Assembly (NCBI GenBank): GCA_945643635.1
Contig: CALZFC010000060.1
Span: 1,567,501 to 1,631,500 of the forward strand
Source of the DNA: Allodiplogaster sudhausi
Taxonomy: Eukaryota > Nematoda > Chromadorea > Rhabditida > Diplogasteridae
DNA length: 64,000 nt
Reading direction: 5' to 3'
The position numbers and the translations under genes are program-made. Of the stretch, positions 33,536-45,173 are shown piece by piece (the stretch's first letter is position 1; every line of letters starts with the position of its first letter). The notes beneath the pieces were generated by a model. That model did not search any database. It worked only from the letters and a program-made list of their open reading frames with translations, and was not told the origin of the DNA.

Positions 33536-35006
33536 GTAGTAGACTAGCAATCCAGTTTAATTTGAGTTTTTTTTTAAGTTTGAACAGAAAATTTGAACTC
33601 ACTTTGTTCTTTTCTTCTTTGTCTCCTTTGCGCTCCCTTTTACTTACAGATATGCCTTTTGGTTTTGCTTATTTCTAGTATGCATTGCAGAGGAAGAAAG
33701 GGTACTGTCGATTTGATAGACCCCCACCCTGCTCTTTTGGGCCTCCCAATCCCCTTTCCTACCTTGTTTTTGAAGAATATTTTTGAAAAAATAGCTAACA
33801 AACCCTGGTTTGCCTCCTAACCCATCCTAATCTTTTGGGTCTTCGACAGTGCTTTTATTCCCTGAAGCATTGGCAAGGTGTGCAGTTTAATATGAGTCGT
33901 TTCCATAGTAATTTGTGCTGTTAATTACCGCGTGTTAATAATGTGAGCGATGTTAAAAAAGGCATTGCAATCATTCTTCTACTTTGCTTTGAATGGATTA
34001 GTTGGAATATAGTAGTATTTCTTCTAAAGCAGCACGATATTTCTTCCTTATCTTTATCAATAGCTTTAATGTTTTGTGATCCAATGTAGACTGCGAATTC
34101 ACATTGCGTGAACTATACGATATGCTCCTTATCGATTGATCATCAAGCAACCATAGCCAAGGAGTGAGAGATGAAGAGAGAGAGAGAGAGAGGGAGAGAA
34201 TAGAGAGAGAGAGAGAAAAGAAGGTGAGAGAGAGATAGAAGAGAGATAGAGGGAGAGAAAGGAGATCTCTCGTGTTTGTCTTGCGCGGTTTTCCATGGAA
34301 TCTCTGCAGAGAGTGTCTGTGCTTGGTCGTATCCCTTGGGTTAGTTGATTGACCAGCCGTATTATTTATTCATTCTCATGTTTAGCGATATATACTAAGT
34401 TTTTTGAGGATATACCATTTTGAGGTCTTTTTTTTAAAATAAGCAATTTTACATGTTTTTTTCTTTATATTGCTGAGAAATCGATAGTTGTTTCATTTGG
34501 ATTTCATGAATCGTAGTCGTGTTATAATTTTTCACTTTTTTTTAGTTGTTGGCCCCCTTTCAAAGTACCTTGTCCTTGATCCTTTCTCGATCCGTTTCAG
34601 TAACCTCATTTTTTTTTGTGAATAATGTGAGGTCAAGAATGGGTATTTATTGCGAATTTATTTGGAGAAGAGGGATTCAAAGCGGATGTTCAGAGATTGG
34701 ACATATGCTGCGTGAAGTGAATGGTAAAGTATACGAGAGATCGAAAGAGTGAAAGAGAAAGAGAGAGAGAAATGAGAGAGACAAGGACAGCGAGAAAGCG
34801 AGAGAGATAGAAGAGGTAGAAAAAAAAGATGTTGGATTGATCGAGTGAATTTCGTGTTTCTCTGACTCTCTCACCTTTGCCTATCTCCCGCTCCTTCTCT
34901 TTTCCTCTCTAGCCTCTCTCTCCTTTCCTCTCTCACTTCATCTCTCTTCTCTCTCTCTCTCTCTCTCTCGCTCTCTCCCTCCTTTCCTCTCTCACTTCAT
35001 CTCTCT

Positions 35007-35051
<45 letters not shown>

Positions 35052-35910
35052 GCCTCTCTCTCTCGTTCTCTCGCCGTCCTTGCATGACCCCATGAATAGC
35101 CGCTTCCCGATGCAACTGTAAAATTGCGTGTGCTGCCGCGTTGCTGTCGTTACGCAGCAAATATTGGCGCATGCGATACATTTTGAAGGTTAGGAATTGT
35201 GATTGGGGAGACTTTGAAGAGTGGGAGAGAGAGAAAGCAAGAGAGAGAGAGAGAGAGCAAGAGAGGCAGAGAGAGCAAGAGAGAGAGAGAGAGAGGGAGA
35301 GGTTGAGAGAGAGCAAGACAAAGAAAGAGAGAGAGAGAGAAAGAGAGACAGAGAGAATGATTGAACGAGTTAGAGAGCCTTTGAAGACGATCACATCAGA
35401 CACTAACAAATTCTATACTATTCGTATCATTCTCATTCAATAGCAGCAAATGGTTGGTATTGCCTGCATTGAAGATGTTTTGAATGGTGATTCGCGCCGA
35501 ATTTCCTTTGTGTTGTACCTACATATGTGTAGATGACGAACTGGTTACGCGGGGTTGTATAGCCGCGGTTAATGCCCTCGAGGTGTATATTAGTCATGTA
35601 TTTATGTATTTATTCATACATCAATTTAAAGATGTGACACATATAGAATACCACGTCATGCTATCAGTGCAACTAGAAAGGTCTTCCTTTATCTACCAAA
35701 AAATACTACTTTTCATTAACCTTTTTTTTGGCAAGAAGTTGTTCACCAAATGGGTCAGTAATTAAAAATATTGTGGAGAATTTATGAAATTATAGTCGAT
35801 GGCAAGAAAGCCTGATGTAATTGATCTTTTTTTTTTTGCCGCGCACATGATGACCTACCGTATACTTTCAAAACCGATATCGATTCTGTCCCTGATTCAG
35901 GGAGCGAATA

Positions 35911-36556
35911 ATGTCAAGTGAGAAGGTGCCCCTGCCATCAGAGTCCGGAGAGGCATCAGCGCCGCCGGCAACCCCACCTCAGACAGTCCAGAACCCGCCC
36001 TATCCGGAGTTGTCAGTTTTTTTTTAAATATATTTTTTAAATATTTATATTATTATTTACTTAGTTATTCATTGCTTCTATTGAGCCTCAATCATGTAAA
36101 AAAATTTTAATGCTATTTAATTTTCCTAACCCCTGAATGAGATATATCTTGGATGGATAAATAGCTGCCCAATAATGACGAATGTTTCTGTAAGCAGAAG
36201 AGAACAGGGGAGTCAGCCGAGAAAGGGAGAGGAAGGCCTTATCAGTTATCGATCCATTCTTGGCAAGCCCTTATCATATGAGTAAGGAATTGGGGAAGAG
36301 GAGGGAGGGAAAGTGGCCATCTCTACAACCCCCATCATTCCTCTGAAGAGTTATTTGTTGTGTTTTTCTATCCAGATTGTGAAATTTAAAATGTTATGAA
36401 ATTTAAGATCTCGTAATGTTCTCTTCTGTTTAACCCCTCTTTTCGATTTATTCCTTTTTCAAATTTTCCTTGAATTCATAACATCACTATTCTGTGCTTG
36501 TTCAGATCTAACAAGAGTATTTTAATTTATTTAGTGATCACGTTTTCTTCACTCTT

Positions 36557-36605
<49 letters not shown>

Positions 36606-36798
36606 CTTTCTATTTTATTTCGCTCTGTTTTTTCTGTGCCAGCCATTTATTTCTTTCTTCCCTTTCTCCTTTCTTAATACATCTCTTTCGATCTTTCTCT
36701 CTCGCTCTTTCTCTAATTCAATCTCTCCACTCTCCCCAATTCTCTCTCTCCTCTCTCTCTCTTCTCTTTTTTTCTCTCTCTCCTTCTCTCTCTCTTCT

Positions 36799-36831
<33 letters not shown>

Positions 36832-37974
36832 CTTTCTATTTTATTTCGCTCTGCTTTTTCTATGTCAGCCATTTATTTCTTCGTTCCCTCTCTCCTTTCT
36901 TACTACATCTCTTTCGATCTTTCTCTCTCGCTCTTTCTCTATCTCAATCTCTCCACTCTCCCCAATTCTCTCTCTCTCTTCTCTTTTTCTGTCCCTCTCC
37001 TCCCCTTCTCCCTTCTCGGCCATAATTCGTAGGCCTTCCTGACTTTTCGTTCTCTCCTCCGTTCTGCATTCTTATCATCAATTTTTATTTCTTCTTTTTT
37101 GGTTTGCCAGTTATGATAATGCAGCGTAAATTTTTATTGTTTTCAAGGCAAAAATCGTTCTTAAATTATTTCAATTGCTTCACAATTTTCAGTAAAAAAA
37201 ATTTTCTCCACCCGGCGGTTTTCGCTGCATCATTTCAGCTAAGTATGCCGCTCTGAGCGGTTGCTCTGATCGCATTTTCTCTTAAAACCCCCTCCTCCCA
37301 CTTGTTATCTATACTCCACGGTGGGTTAGGTGTATGGAATTACGGACGTTAGAAAAACTTGGAATTTTGCCAAAAATTTCGCAAATGATAGTATCTCAAG
37401 ATTGCTTTAAGGGAAATCGTGCTGAGAGCCTAAACATTTCAAAATTTGGGCAGAGAAAAGACGAAATAGTATTCCATTTTATTTTAGTGTGAAGTGCCAA
37501 GTACCGTAATAGCCTTCTATTTAGTGCAGCTTGGTACCGTAATCGAGTTTTTCTCAGAATCGACAATGCCACACTAAAAATTTTTCAATGTCCGCCTTGA
37601 CCCACCGTGACTCTCCCATATTTAATGATTCGAATTACTGTGAAAGGATTTTTTCTCTATAAAAATTATGTTAATTTTCTCTCTATTTCCTGCAATTGAT
37701 AATATTGTTCTGTGCTAGTTCAAATCTAACAAGAATGTTTTTTTGTTTAATCATATTTTGTTCTCTGTTTCTCTCTCTCTCTCTGTTCACTTTATCATGT
37801 TCTTCAAAAGCTACAGCAAAAACGAGCTGTCCACTGTATCCCCCTCCCTCCGTTTTCACATCTATCCTGTCGTGAAACAAATTTTTAAAAAAAACTTACA
37901 AAGCTTAAAAAAAAATAAAATATAAAGTACTACTGATCGAACAGTATCAGTAGACGATGCACGGAAAAGTAGCT

Positions 37975-38017
<43 letters not shown>

Positions 38018-38049
38018 GCTCTCTCTGTCTCTCGCTCTCCTCTTTACTC

Positions 38050-38085
<36 letters not shown>

Positions 38086-38116
38086 CTCGCTCTCTCTCTC
38101 GCTCTCCTCTTTACTC

Positions 38117-38150
<34 letters not shown>

Positions 38151-40515
38151 CCCTTCTCACTCTCTCCTCCATGATACGTTGCCCTTTCTGGCTTTCCTCG
38201 CCTTGCTTACTTTTCTCTGCTTTGCTTCTATCGTATATGTTATTTTCTTTTAATTTTATGTTAGTCGTAATATTGCAGCATATTTCCTCAACATAAAAAA
38301 AATCAATCATCCTTAAATTGTTTCAATCATACCTTTACAATTTGCTTTAAAAACAAATTTTTTTTTTAAATCCCCGACCAGAAAGTTAACATCCGGTGGT
38401 TTTTACTGCATCGTTTCGGGTAAATAAGAGCGCCACTTTTTAATGTTGATCGATTTCGTATGGGAGGCATATATACAAAGCAGCAATCGAGTTGTATTGT
38501 TAGTTGCATTGTGCGTTTGAATTGTAATATATAATGTTAAAATGTTAAAAATTTAGATGATTAGTTTTAATTTATAAGGCTGCTCATGGAGCTATAAAAA
38601 AAACCACCGTACCTTGCTATCTATGTCTCTCTTAACATGCTCTTTTTTGAGGATTACGGTAAATTTTTTGGTTCCTGGACAGCTCCTTTAAGTATCTTTT
38701 TTTTTCTTTCAGGTCAGCGCCTTCCTTGACGCAATCTCAGCCGACCTCAGCGCCCGCTCCCGCTCTGCCCACTAGCCAGCCGCCACAACAGCCCCAGCAG
38801 CCGATCGGTTTCATGGAAGCGCCACCCTCGTACCAGGACGCTGTCAACTACCCGACGTCGGCACCGACCGGTGGGTTTGGGCCGTATTTTGGGGAGAGGG
38901 AGTTGGGTACGGCCGTGTTTTAGCAAAAAGGGGAAAAATGAGTTTTATTTATTTATTTATTTATATTGGATCAGGAATTTATAAGGGATAAAAAGAAAGT
39001 GTAAAATTTTATAGGTACGACGACTGGCAATGTGTGTATTCTAGGATTGAAATAAATTATGATTAAGATATCAACGAGTTAGTCGTATGCGCTGCAAAAT
39101 ATTGCTTTGAAATTGTTCTAGTACGAGTATGAATTATCTAGTAGGGAATAATAATAAAAACTAATTTACTTAAAAAAAATATTTATATATATATATATAT
39201 ATTGTATATATATATATATATATACATATTTATTTAATTGATTAAATAATTTGTTATATATATGTTTTTTTACATATTTCTAGCTGGCGGTAGCACGGGC
39301 AATCACTACCAGCCGGCGACGAATCCGGCATATCCAAAGTATGCGCCCGTGCCGGTGCCAGCGCAGTACCCTCCAGCGCAGTACCCGTCAAACTATGGCG
39401 GCTATCCACATGGAGGAGGAATGCGTACGTGACTTTTGAGAGATTTTTTTTTCTTTCTTTCTACCAATCGTATTTCATAAGAACTTTTTGCTTGGAGCAG
39501 GAAGAGACCTTTGAAAGACTTTTTCCTTTCTTCCTAACAATCGTATTTCACAAACTCGTTTGCAAATTATCACTTGTACTGTACTTGCCACGTGCGTTCT
39601 ACGTAAACCAATTAATTATTCGATAGAAAAAAATCTTTCTAACATAAAAAACGGAGTGATAATATTTAGCTTGTTACTTTATAATTGCTCCTTTTACTTA
39701 AGAAATATCCTTGAAAAGAAGCGGATATTTAAAAAAAAATTATTTAACAAGTAGACAATTTTTTCGCTTCAGCAGCTCCCGAGCCGATCTACCCTGCGAA
39801 TGCACAGCCGACCGCTGCGATTGTTGTCAATGTCGCTCCCATGGGCATGATGTGTGCGCACTGTGTTAGTTGATCACTCTCTCTCTCTCTCTTTCTCTCT
39901 CTCTCTTTCTTTCTTTCTCTGCTTCTCTCTCTGTTTCTTTCGCTCTCTCTCTCTATCACTCTCTCTCTATCCCTCTCACTCTCTCTATCACTCTGACTCT
40001 CTCATTCTCATTCTCACCGATTTCACAACACAAATGTCAAGAAGATTGCGGAATATATAGATTGCTGAATATGATCTCAAAATGTCGGAGACACCATTTT
40101 GGAATTAATTTTTTCTTTGACTTTATTATAATAGATAGTATTATTTTAATTAATATTTTTAGATTAATTAAAAAAAATTAGTTTTTACTTTTTTATTTTT
40201 TTTTTAAATTTATTTAAAAAATATTATTAAATAATTGATCTGTGCAGGGCGGCCAGATGATGAAGGAGACGGATTATTATTATTATTAATTATTATTAAT
40301 CATGATTATTAATATTAATTATGTATTTATTATTATTTTTATTATTATTAATTATTTGTATTCAGGGCGGCCAGATGATGAAGGAGACAGACGTGTGCTG
40401 CCTGATGTGCATCATCTTCCTCGCCGTCTTCATGTTCCCGATCGGCCTGCCTTTCCTCTGCTGCATCCCGTGCACCGTGCGCCGCCGCTGCATGCAGTGC
40501 CAGCGCATCGGATAG
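35911..40515 (+). CDS. BRI3-like PPxY membrane protein, 5 exons, 213 aa
   Basis: A small Pro-rich protein with one C-terminal hydrophobic segment, resembling the brain protein I3 (BRI3) family of endolysosomal membrane proteins. Exons: 35911-36011, 38713-38870, 39284-39424, 39773-39864, 40366-40515. The N-terminus is a cytosolic Pro/Gln/Ser-rich region with PPSY (71-74), a binding motif for WW-domain ubiquitin ligases, then Tyr-Pro-rich repeats (YPPAQYPSNYGGYP). Near the end IVVNVAPMGMM leads to CAHC, the position of BRI3 CPVC, followed by CCLMCIIFLAVFMFPIGLPF, a Cys-rich membrane segment with the FP(I/F)G core, then RRRCMQCQRIG. The start follows a splice acceptor (TTCAG, ends 35900) by 10 bp, so it is probably trans-spliced. 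Intron 4 contains a partial copy of the start of exon 5. Family assignment rests on the C-terminal pattern. Confidence 0.8.
36486..37270 (+). repeat. copy 2 of the CT-carrying dispersed repeat, in BRI3-like intron 1
   Basis: TTCTGTGCTTGTTCAGATCT, an expanded CT tract (36560-37010) containing an internal duplication of CTGTGCCAGCCATTTATTTC-like sequence, then CCATAATTCGTAG, TCACAATTTTCAGT and CCCGGCGGTTTTCGCTGCAT in the same order as copies 1 and 3. Confidence 0.7.
37930..38425 (+). repeat. copy 3 of the CT-carrying dispersed repeat, in BRI3-like intron 1
   Basis: GAACAGTATCAGTAGAC, AAGTAGCTTATC, a CT tract (37980-38155), CATGATACGTTGCC and ACATCCGGTGGTTTTTACTG follow the order of copy 1 closely. 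Confidence 0.75.
39180..39235. repeat. (AT)n microsatellite in BRI3-like intron 2
   Basis: Two TATATA runs of about 20 bp flank a TTG, near the exon 3 acceptor. Confidence 0.85.
40241..40274 (+). repeat. partial upstream copy of the BRI3-like exon 5 acceptor and start
   Basis: GTGCAG followed by GGCGGCCAGATGATGAAGGA and then GAC repeats the acceptor and first 26 coding bases of exon 5 (40361-40391), 118 bp upstream. It then runs into a TTA repeat and a stop. Confidence 0.9.
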
Positions 40516-41335
40516 GCAAAGGAAGAAGCTCCGCCCACCCGTCCACTTCTCTATGCCCCGCCCACCACGTTCCCACGCTACACCCCCCCCCCTCTCGATT
40601 CTTCCTCCTTAGCCTACTTTTCTCTTCTCTTTTTGTTTTCGTCGTCTTTTCTCGGTATGACCTTTTGTGGGTAGTCATTTAAAAAATTCTCGTTTTTTGT
40701 TACTGCTCCAAGTTGCCTTATATAGCCGCAGTTGCTGGTGTTTGCATGAAAAGAGGGAGAGAGTTGGCCTGTCTGAATAGGTCACGCCCCGATTGCATAG
40801 GCCACGCCCCCTCTGTTTTGTAAATCACTATTTCTATCATTCTAACACCAACGAATCAATTTACTCGAACGACTAGCAGCATTAGACGCGTCATTTGATA
40901 TACGGTATCTGTCATTCCTATCGAGACCTTTCTCTTCCTCCTTCTTTTACCATGATCAGCAGTGATGTTTTTTTCTTTCCGTACCTGCCTTATATCTTTT
41001 ATATTTTCATCTAAATTTAGATTTCTCTAATCCTCAATCTATATATTTCCCTTTGTCACAACCTATTTTCTATAAATTCGTGTTCGATTCTACGTGTTAT
41101 TACTGCTTATTTTCTTCTTCTTCTTCCTCCTTTCATCACAAAATAGACACCGAAGATTTGCTGAAATATCACTTTTTATTGTCTCTTTCCCTTCTAAGAG
41201 TAGTCCGTCCGCATTTTACGTCTAATATGCCGTCCCAAACTCATATCCGCTCGCTTGTACATTGAGCTTTGCCAATAGATAGTATACGCATACTGACTTG
41301 TTTTGGGAATTCCGGATTAATCCTTCATTACTGTA

Positions 41336-41387
<52 letters not shown>

Positions 41388-41434
41388 TCTTTCTTTCTCT
41401 CTGTCTTTCTCTCTCTCTCTCGCTCTCTCTCTCT

Positions 41435-41500
<66 letters not shown>

Positions 41501-42176
41501 TTCTCTCTCTCTCTCTCGTGCTCCTAACTTTCAATTATGTGATCGAAGCCGCCTCGCGAATGGCCTATTTCGTTGTATGATGAGATATGTAGTTGAATAC
41601 CATGGATAAAGGGTTATGAGCCACATGGAGACAATGTTATGGAAGACACGTGAAGATAAGCAAAGAGATATAAGACAGATACAAGGGGGACAGGAAGTTG
41701 ATTCGCTTGAATAATGCTTATCATTAATTGATTCTGATTAATTGGACACATGGATTAATAAAGAAGTAAAGAAACTGCCCACTTAAACAAGTCTATCGAG
41801 GATATGAACAAAAAGTGACGTAGAACATTTCTCAATTTTATTTGCCTTCCTATTTTGTGCATATTCACATATTCTCTACTATTTGTGAACAGGGCGTTGA
41901 TGTCAATCTTTTTGTTTGCTCCGACTTTGCTCGTTATAATAAAGAAAGAAATAAAGAAAGAACATTTCATTATTCAACGAAAATACCAAGGCCCGGTTAT
42001 GCATTTCACTCTTTGGAAATTAATCTGACCCAAGGAACGGGCTGCGCCCCATCGCTAATTAGTCGTGCGGCAGACGTGATGTGAATGTTTCCAATTTCTC
42101 GTGCAGCAGCGTGAAAGGGTGTGGCTGCAATTTCGGCCGCCACGTCAACGGCCGCTCGCTTTCTTTCCTTCGCCGA
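40516..42176. other. 3' UTR and intergenic spacer
   Basis: No gene is seen. It holds the BRI3-like 3' end, a CT tract (41335-41520) and AT-rich sequence. An AATAAA occurs at about 41757. A GTGCAGCAG acceptor-like site at 42101-42109 may be the SL site of SMIM7. Confidence 0.55.
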
Positions 42177-42998
42177 ATGCTCTCCGAGTTCATCGTCTCG
42201 ACGACGCTGGTCATCAACGCACTCGCCGTCCTCAATCTCAAGCTGTCAGTTGTCGGTGATCGGTCGACTCTCAAGGGGGGTTTAAAAAAGGATTGCTTCT
42301 GGTTGATCTCTCTTTAGTTGGATTGCTTTGATTTCTCACCTGAGGAATCTAGCAATAAGGACTCGCTGTTCCTCCCAAGAGAACTAGTGAATCATTCCTG
42401 TATGAGAGATGCTTGGAGATCGGTCCTACTTGCCACTCTACCACCCCGCCCTTTGAAGAAACATTTAATTTAATTTAATTTTAATATAAGAATTTTTTTT
42501 TACGGAAATCTTTTTTTTCTTTCCTTGAAGCACCCGATATGCACGATTTATTCGATATAGCGATAAATATTTCATTGAATTTGTTTACTAAAAAGTATTT
42601 TCTTAAAATAAAAATAAAAAAAAACATTAAAATTTTTTCCCTTTTAGCACCCGCTCCGCCGACGAGAACATCTTCGTTGGCGACGTCGCCGGTCGCTCAG
42701 TCGGCGTGCGCGTCCGCGAATTCCTCGCTTCTCTCCAGTACTTTCGCTTCGGCATCGTCTGCTGGAACGCCTTTGTCATTCTGCTCATGTTTGTGTCAGT
42801 TGTTTATTTATTTATTTGTCTATTTATTATTCGTGTTTTGTCATTTTTATCTCTATTATAAAGGTTCACGTTCTTTTTTAAATACATTTTTATTATATTT
42901 CAGTTGTTAAATTTTTCTTAATTACTTTAATTAATTACTATAAATATACTCTTCTTTTTCCTGGTCAAGTTCTCCTCTTCAGGTGGTTTGCCAACTGA
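42177..42998 (+). CDS. small integral membrane protein 7 homologue, 3 exons, 76 aa
   Basis: A short secretory-pathway membrane protein of unknown biochemical role. Exons: 42177-42244, 42648-42794, 42983-42998. The first hydrophobic stretch LSEFIVSTTLVINALAVLNL and the motif VREFLASLQYFRFGIVCWNA align with the SMIM7 family, and the predicted 76 aa is close to human SMIM7 (75 aa). The terminal exon was chosen because MFVWFAN matches the length and pattern of the human end (VLFGS). An alternative acceptor at 42902-42903 would end the protein as FVC at 42909. An AATAAA at 43081 is a suitable poly(A) signal. COG4 follows closely on the same strand. Confidence 0.85.
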
Positions 42999-43080
42999 GC
43001 AGCACCGAGTTTTCGAGAAGAAGAAGAAGAAATGCCCGAGATTCTGATGCCATCCAAAAGCAGCTTTTCTACAGGTAAGC

Positions 43081-43086
43081 AATAAA
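43081..43086 (+). terminator. candidate poly(A) signal of SMIM7
   Basis: AATAAA lies 83 bp after the SMIM7 stop and about 230 bp before the acceptor that precedes the COG4 ATG. Confidence 0.55.
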
Positions 43087-43307
43087 ATTCCTTGCTGCTT
43101 AAACCCGTCCATTCTCTGGTGCTGGCTAACATGATTTTCTTTCCTCCTCCAATTTTATGTGCACTTGAAGATTATTTCTTTGATGTCCAACGTAACATAG
43201 TTGTGTTCCTTTACGGAATTAGCTGGTTGCTAGATTCCTGCTTTGTTAAATTTTGGGTATACTTAGTTGTTTCGTTAGCCTATTGTTTGCAACTTTTTCA
43301 CTTTCGT

Positions 43308-43313
43308 TTACAG
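43308..43313 (+). promoter_or_regulatory. candidate trans-splice acceptor of COG4
   Basis: TTACAG after a pyrimidine-rich stretch, 41 bp upstream of the ATG at 43355 and about 315 bp after the SMIM7 stop. This is typical for the downstream gene of a nematode operon. It could instead be a cis acceptor joining an exon at 43032-43074, which is in frame. Confidence 0.5.
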
Positions 43314-43354
43314 AGAAACCAGTAACTTATCATCACACCGAAGAATTCTCTGCG

Positions 43355-44972
43355 ATGTCTGAACCAATTGCGAAGGTATGTGCATCAATAGTAGTAATTC
43401 GTAATTAGATCACTCGAATGTCAGCTTTGAAAACATGCTCTAACCCTTGATATACTCTTATTAATAAGCGTTTTATGCAGAAATAAATCATTTACATAGT
43501 TTTCATTGATTGTTCAAACAAGTCCAGAGGAAAAATTCAATGATATTTGGGGAGATGAAGAACCCAAACCGTACCGTAAGCCCACTCATACCGTATCCCC
43601 ACTAATACCGTAGTCCCAACCATACCGTATCCCTGCTTCCAGAAACACACACTAAAGTCGTCCAGTGGTGGAGGAGTGCCCACGGGGAGACGCCGTTCGG
43701 AGCGAGCAAAGAAGGACTCGACGAGTCCTACCACGAAAGAGAGGACTACGGTAAGTGATTTGCCTGTCAAGGCCTTCTTCAAGTTAAACGCACTTTTCTT
43801 ACTATGCTAACTGTATCTTGATCAAAAGGTTTAAAAAAATTTTATTTATCGGATAAAATATTTTAATTACATTAAAGTATACTTTTAGGTTTTTCCTTTC
43901 AAGGCCTTATTGTTAGAGAATCTTTCAGAGAAGTCTTTTTAGCTGACAGGAAATTACATTAAAGCTACGACTGTGTATTTTTTTTATTTATTATGTTTTT
44001 TTTTAAATGTTTTGCATCAGTCGCAGCAGCTGCAGCTGACCGGCCTGTCGAATGAAGAAGAAGCCGAGCTGGACGAGCTTCTCTGCGAGCTACGTGGCGA
44101 GCTCGAGGTGAAGCGACTCGAAGAAGAGCGACTTCAGCGAGAGATCGCCGAACTGCTCGCGACCACCACCACTGGTCCGCGACCTTTCTCGTTTTCCCAT
44201 TCAAAACAGAGGGTCCTAATACCCCCCCCCCTCCCGGCTACCGAATCACTCTGCACTGAGTGATTCTACCGTAGTCAACAACTCGGATTATTTCACCCCT
44301 GGTTGAGCTGATCTCCTGGTAAAAGCTGAAAGGCGATCAAGGACCCTCTTGATTTTTCTCTTTCTCCTTCCCTCTCTCTCTCTCTCTCTCTCCGCTCTAG
44401 GCCGCTCCTCGTCGGCGCAGCCTGGCAGCGGCGGAGTGGACGAGAGTCGTGCCTTCAACCTGGCCGCGACCCGCCTCAACAACTCGCTCCTCCTCGTCGA
44501 AGGCGACACGCAGCAACTGGCCTCCTCTCTCAAGGCCATCTCCAAGCTGGCAGACTCGATCTCTGGCAAGGTAGAGGAGATTATGTCCTTTTTTTGCTAC
44601 GCGTTTTTAATGCGCACTGTTATTATATCAATTAATGATTGAGTTTTTTTTTCTTTAATTAAAAAGTTTTTCTAATTGAATAATGGAAAAGGGTGTTGGC
44701 TAGGAGAAAAAAATTGTTTAATTTTTTTGAAGAAAATTATTAATTACATTTAGCACAATTGTTTTAGTTTTAAATTAGTTAAAGAATATTTGAAGGTCTC
44801 CGAACTGGATGTCGCAAAGACACGCGTCGTTGAGTGCCTGCAACTGGCAGGCGACATGAGAGACCTCGGAACGTGCAGCGAGGTAAAGGGATCTCTCTCT
44901 CTCTCCTCTATCTCTCTCTCCCCATTTCTGTCTTCTTTCTTCATCTCCCCTTTTCTGTCTTCTCTTTCCCTG

Positions 44973-45042
<70 letters not shown>

Positions 45043-45132
45043 CCTCTTTCTGTAAGCATTTCTCTCTCTCTCTCTCTGAGTATTTCTCTCGCTCTCCTTG
45101 CACCTTTGCTTCTCTTTCTGTCTTTCTAACGT

Positions 45133-45173
<41 letters not shown>

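Noticed and set aside
42904..42909. SMIM7 ending with a two-codon terminal exon
   Set aside because: The acceptor at 42981-42982 gives an end of the same length and pattern as human SMIM7.
43032..43074. Upstream first exon for COG4
   Set aside because: In frame with 43314, but it overlaps the SMIM7 3' UTR exon, and an AATAAA plus an SL-like acceptor favour the start at 43355. Kept as an alternative.
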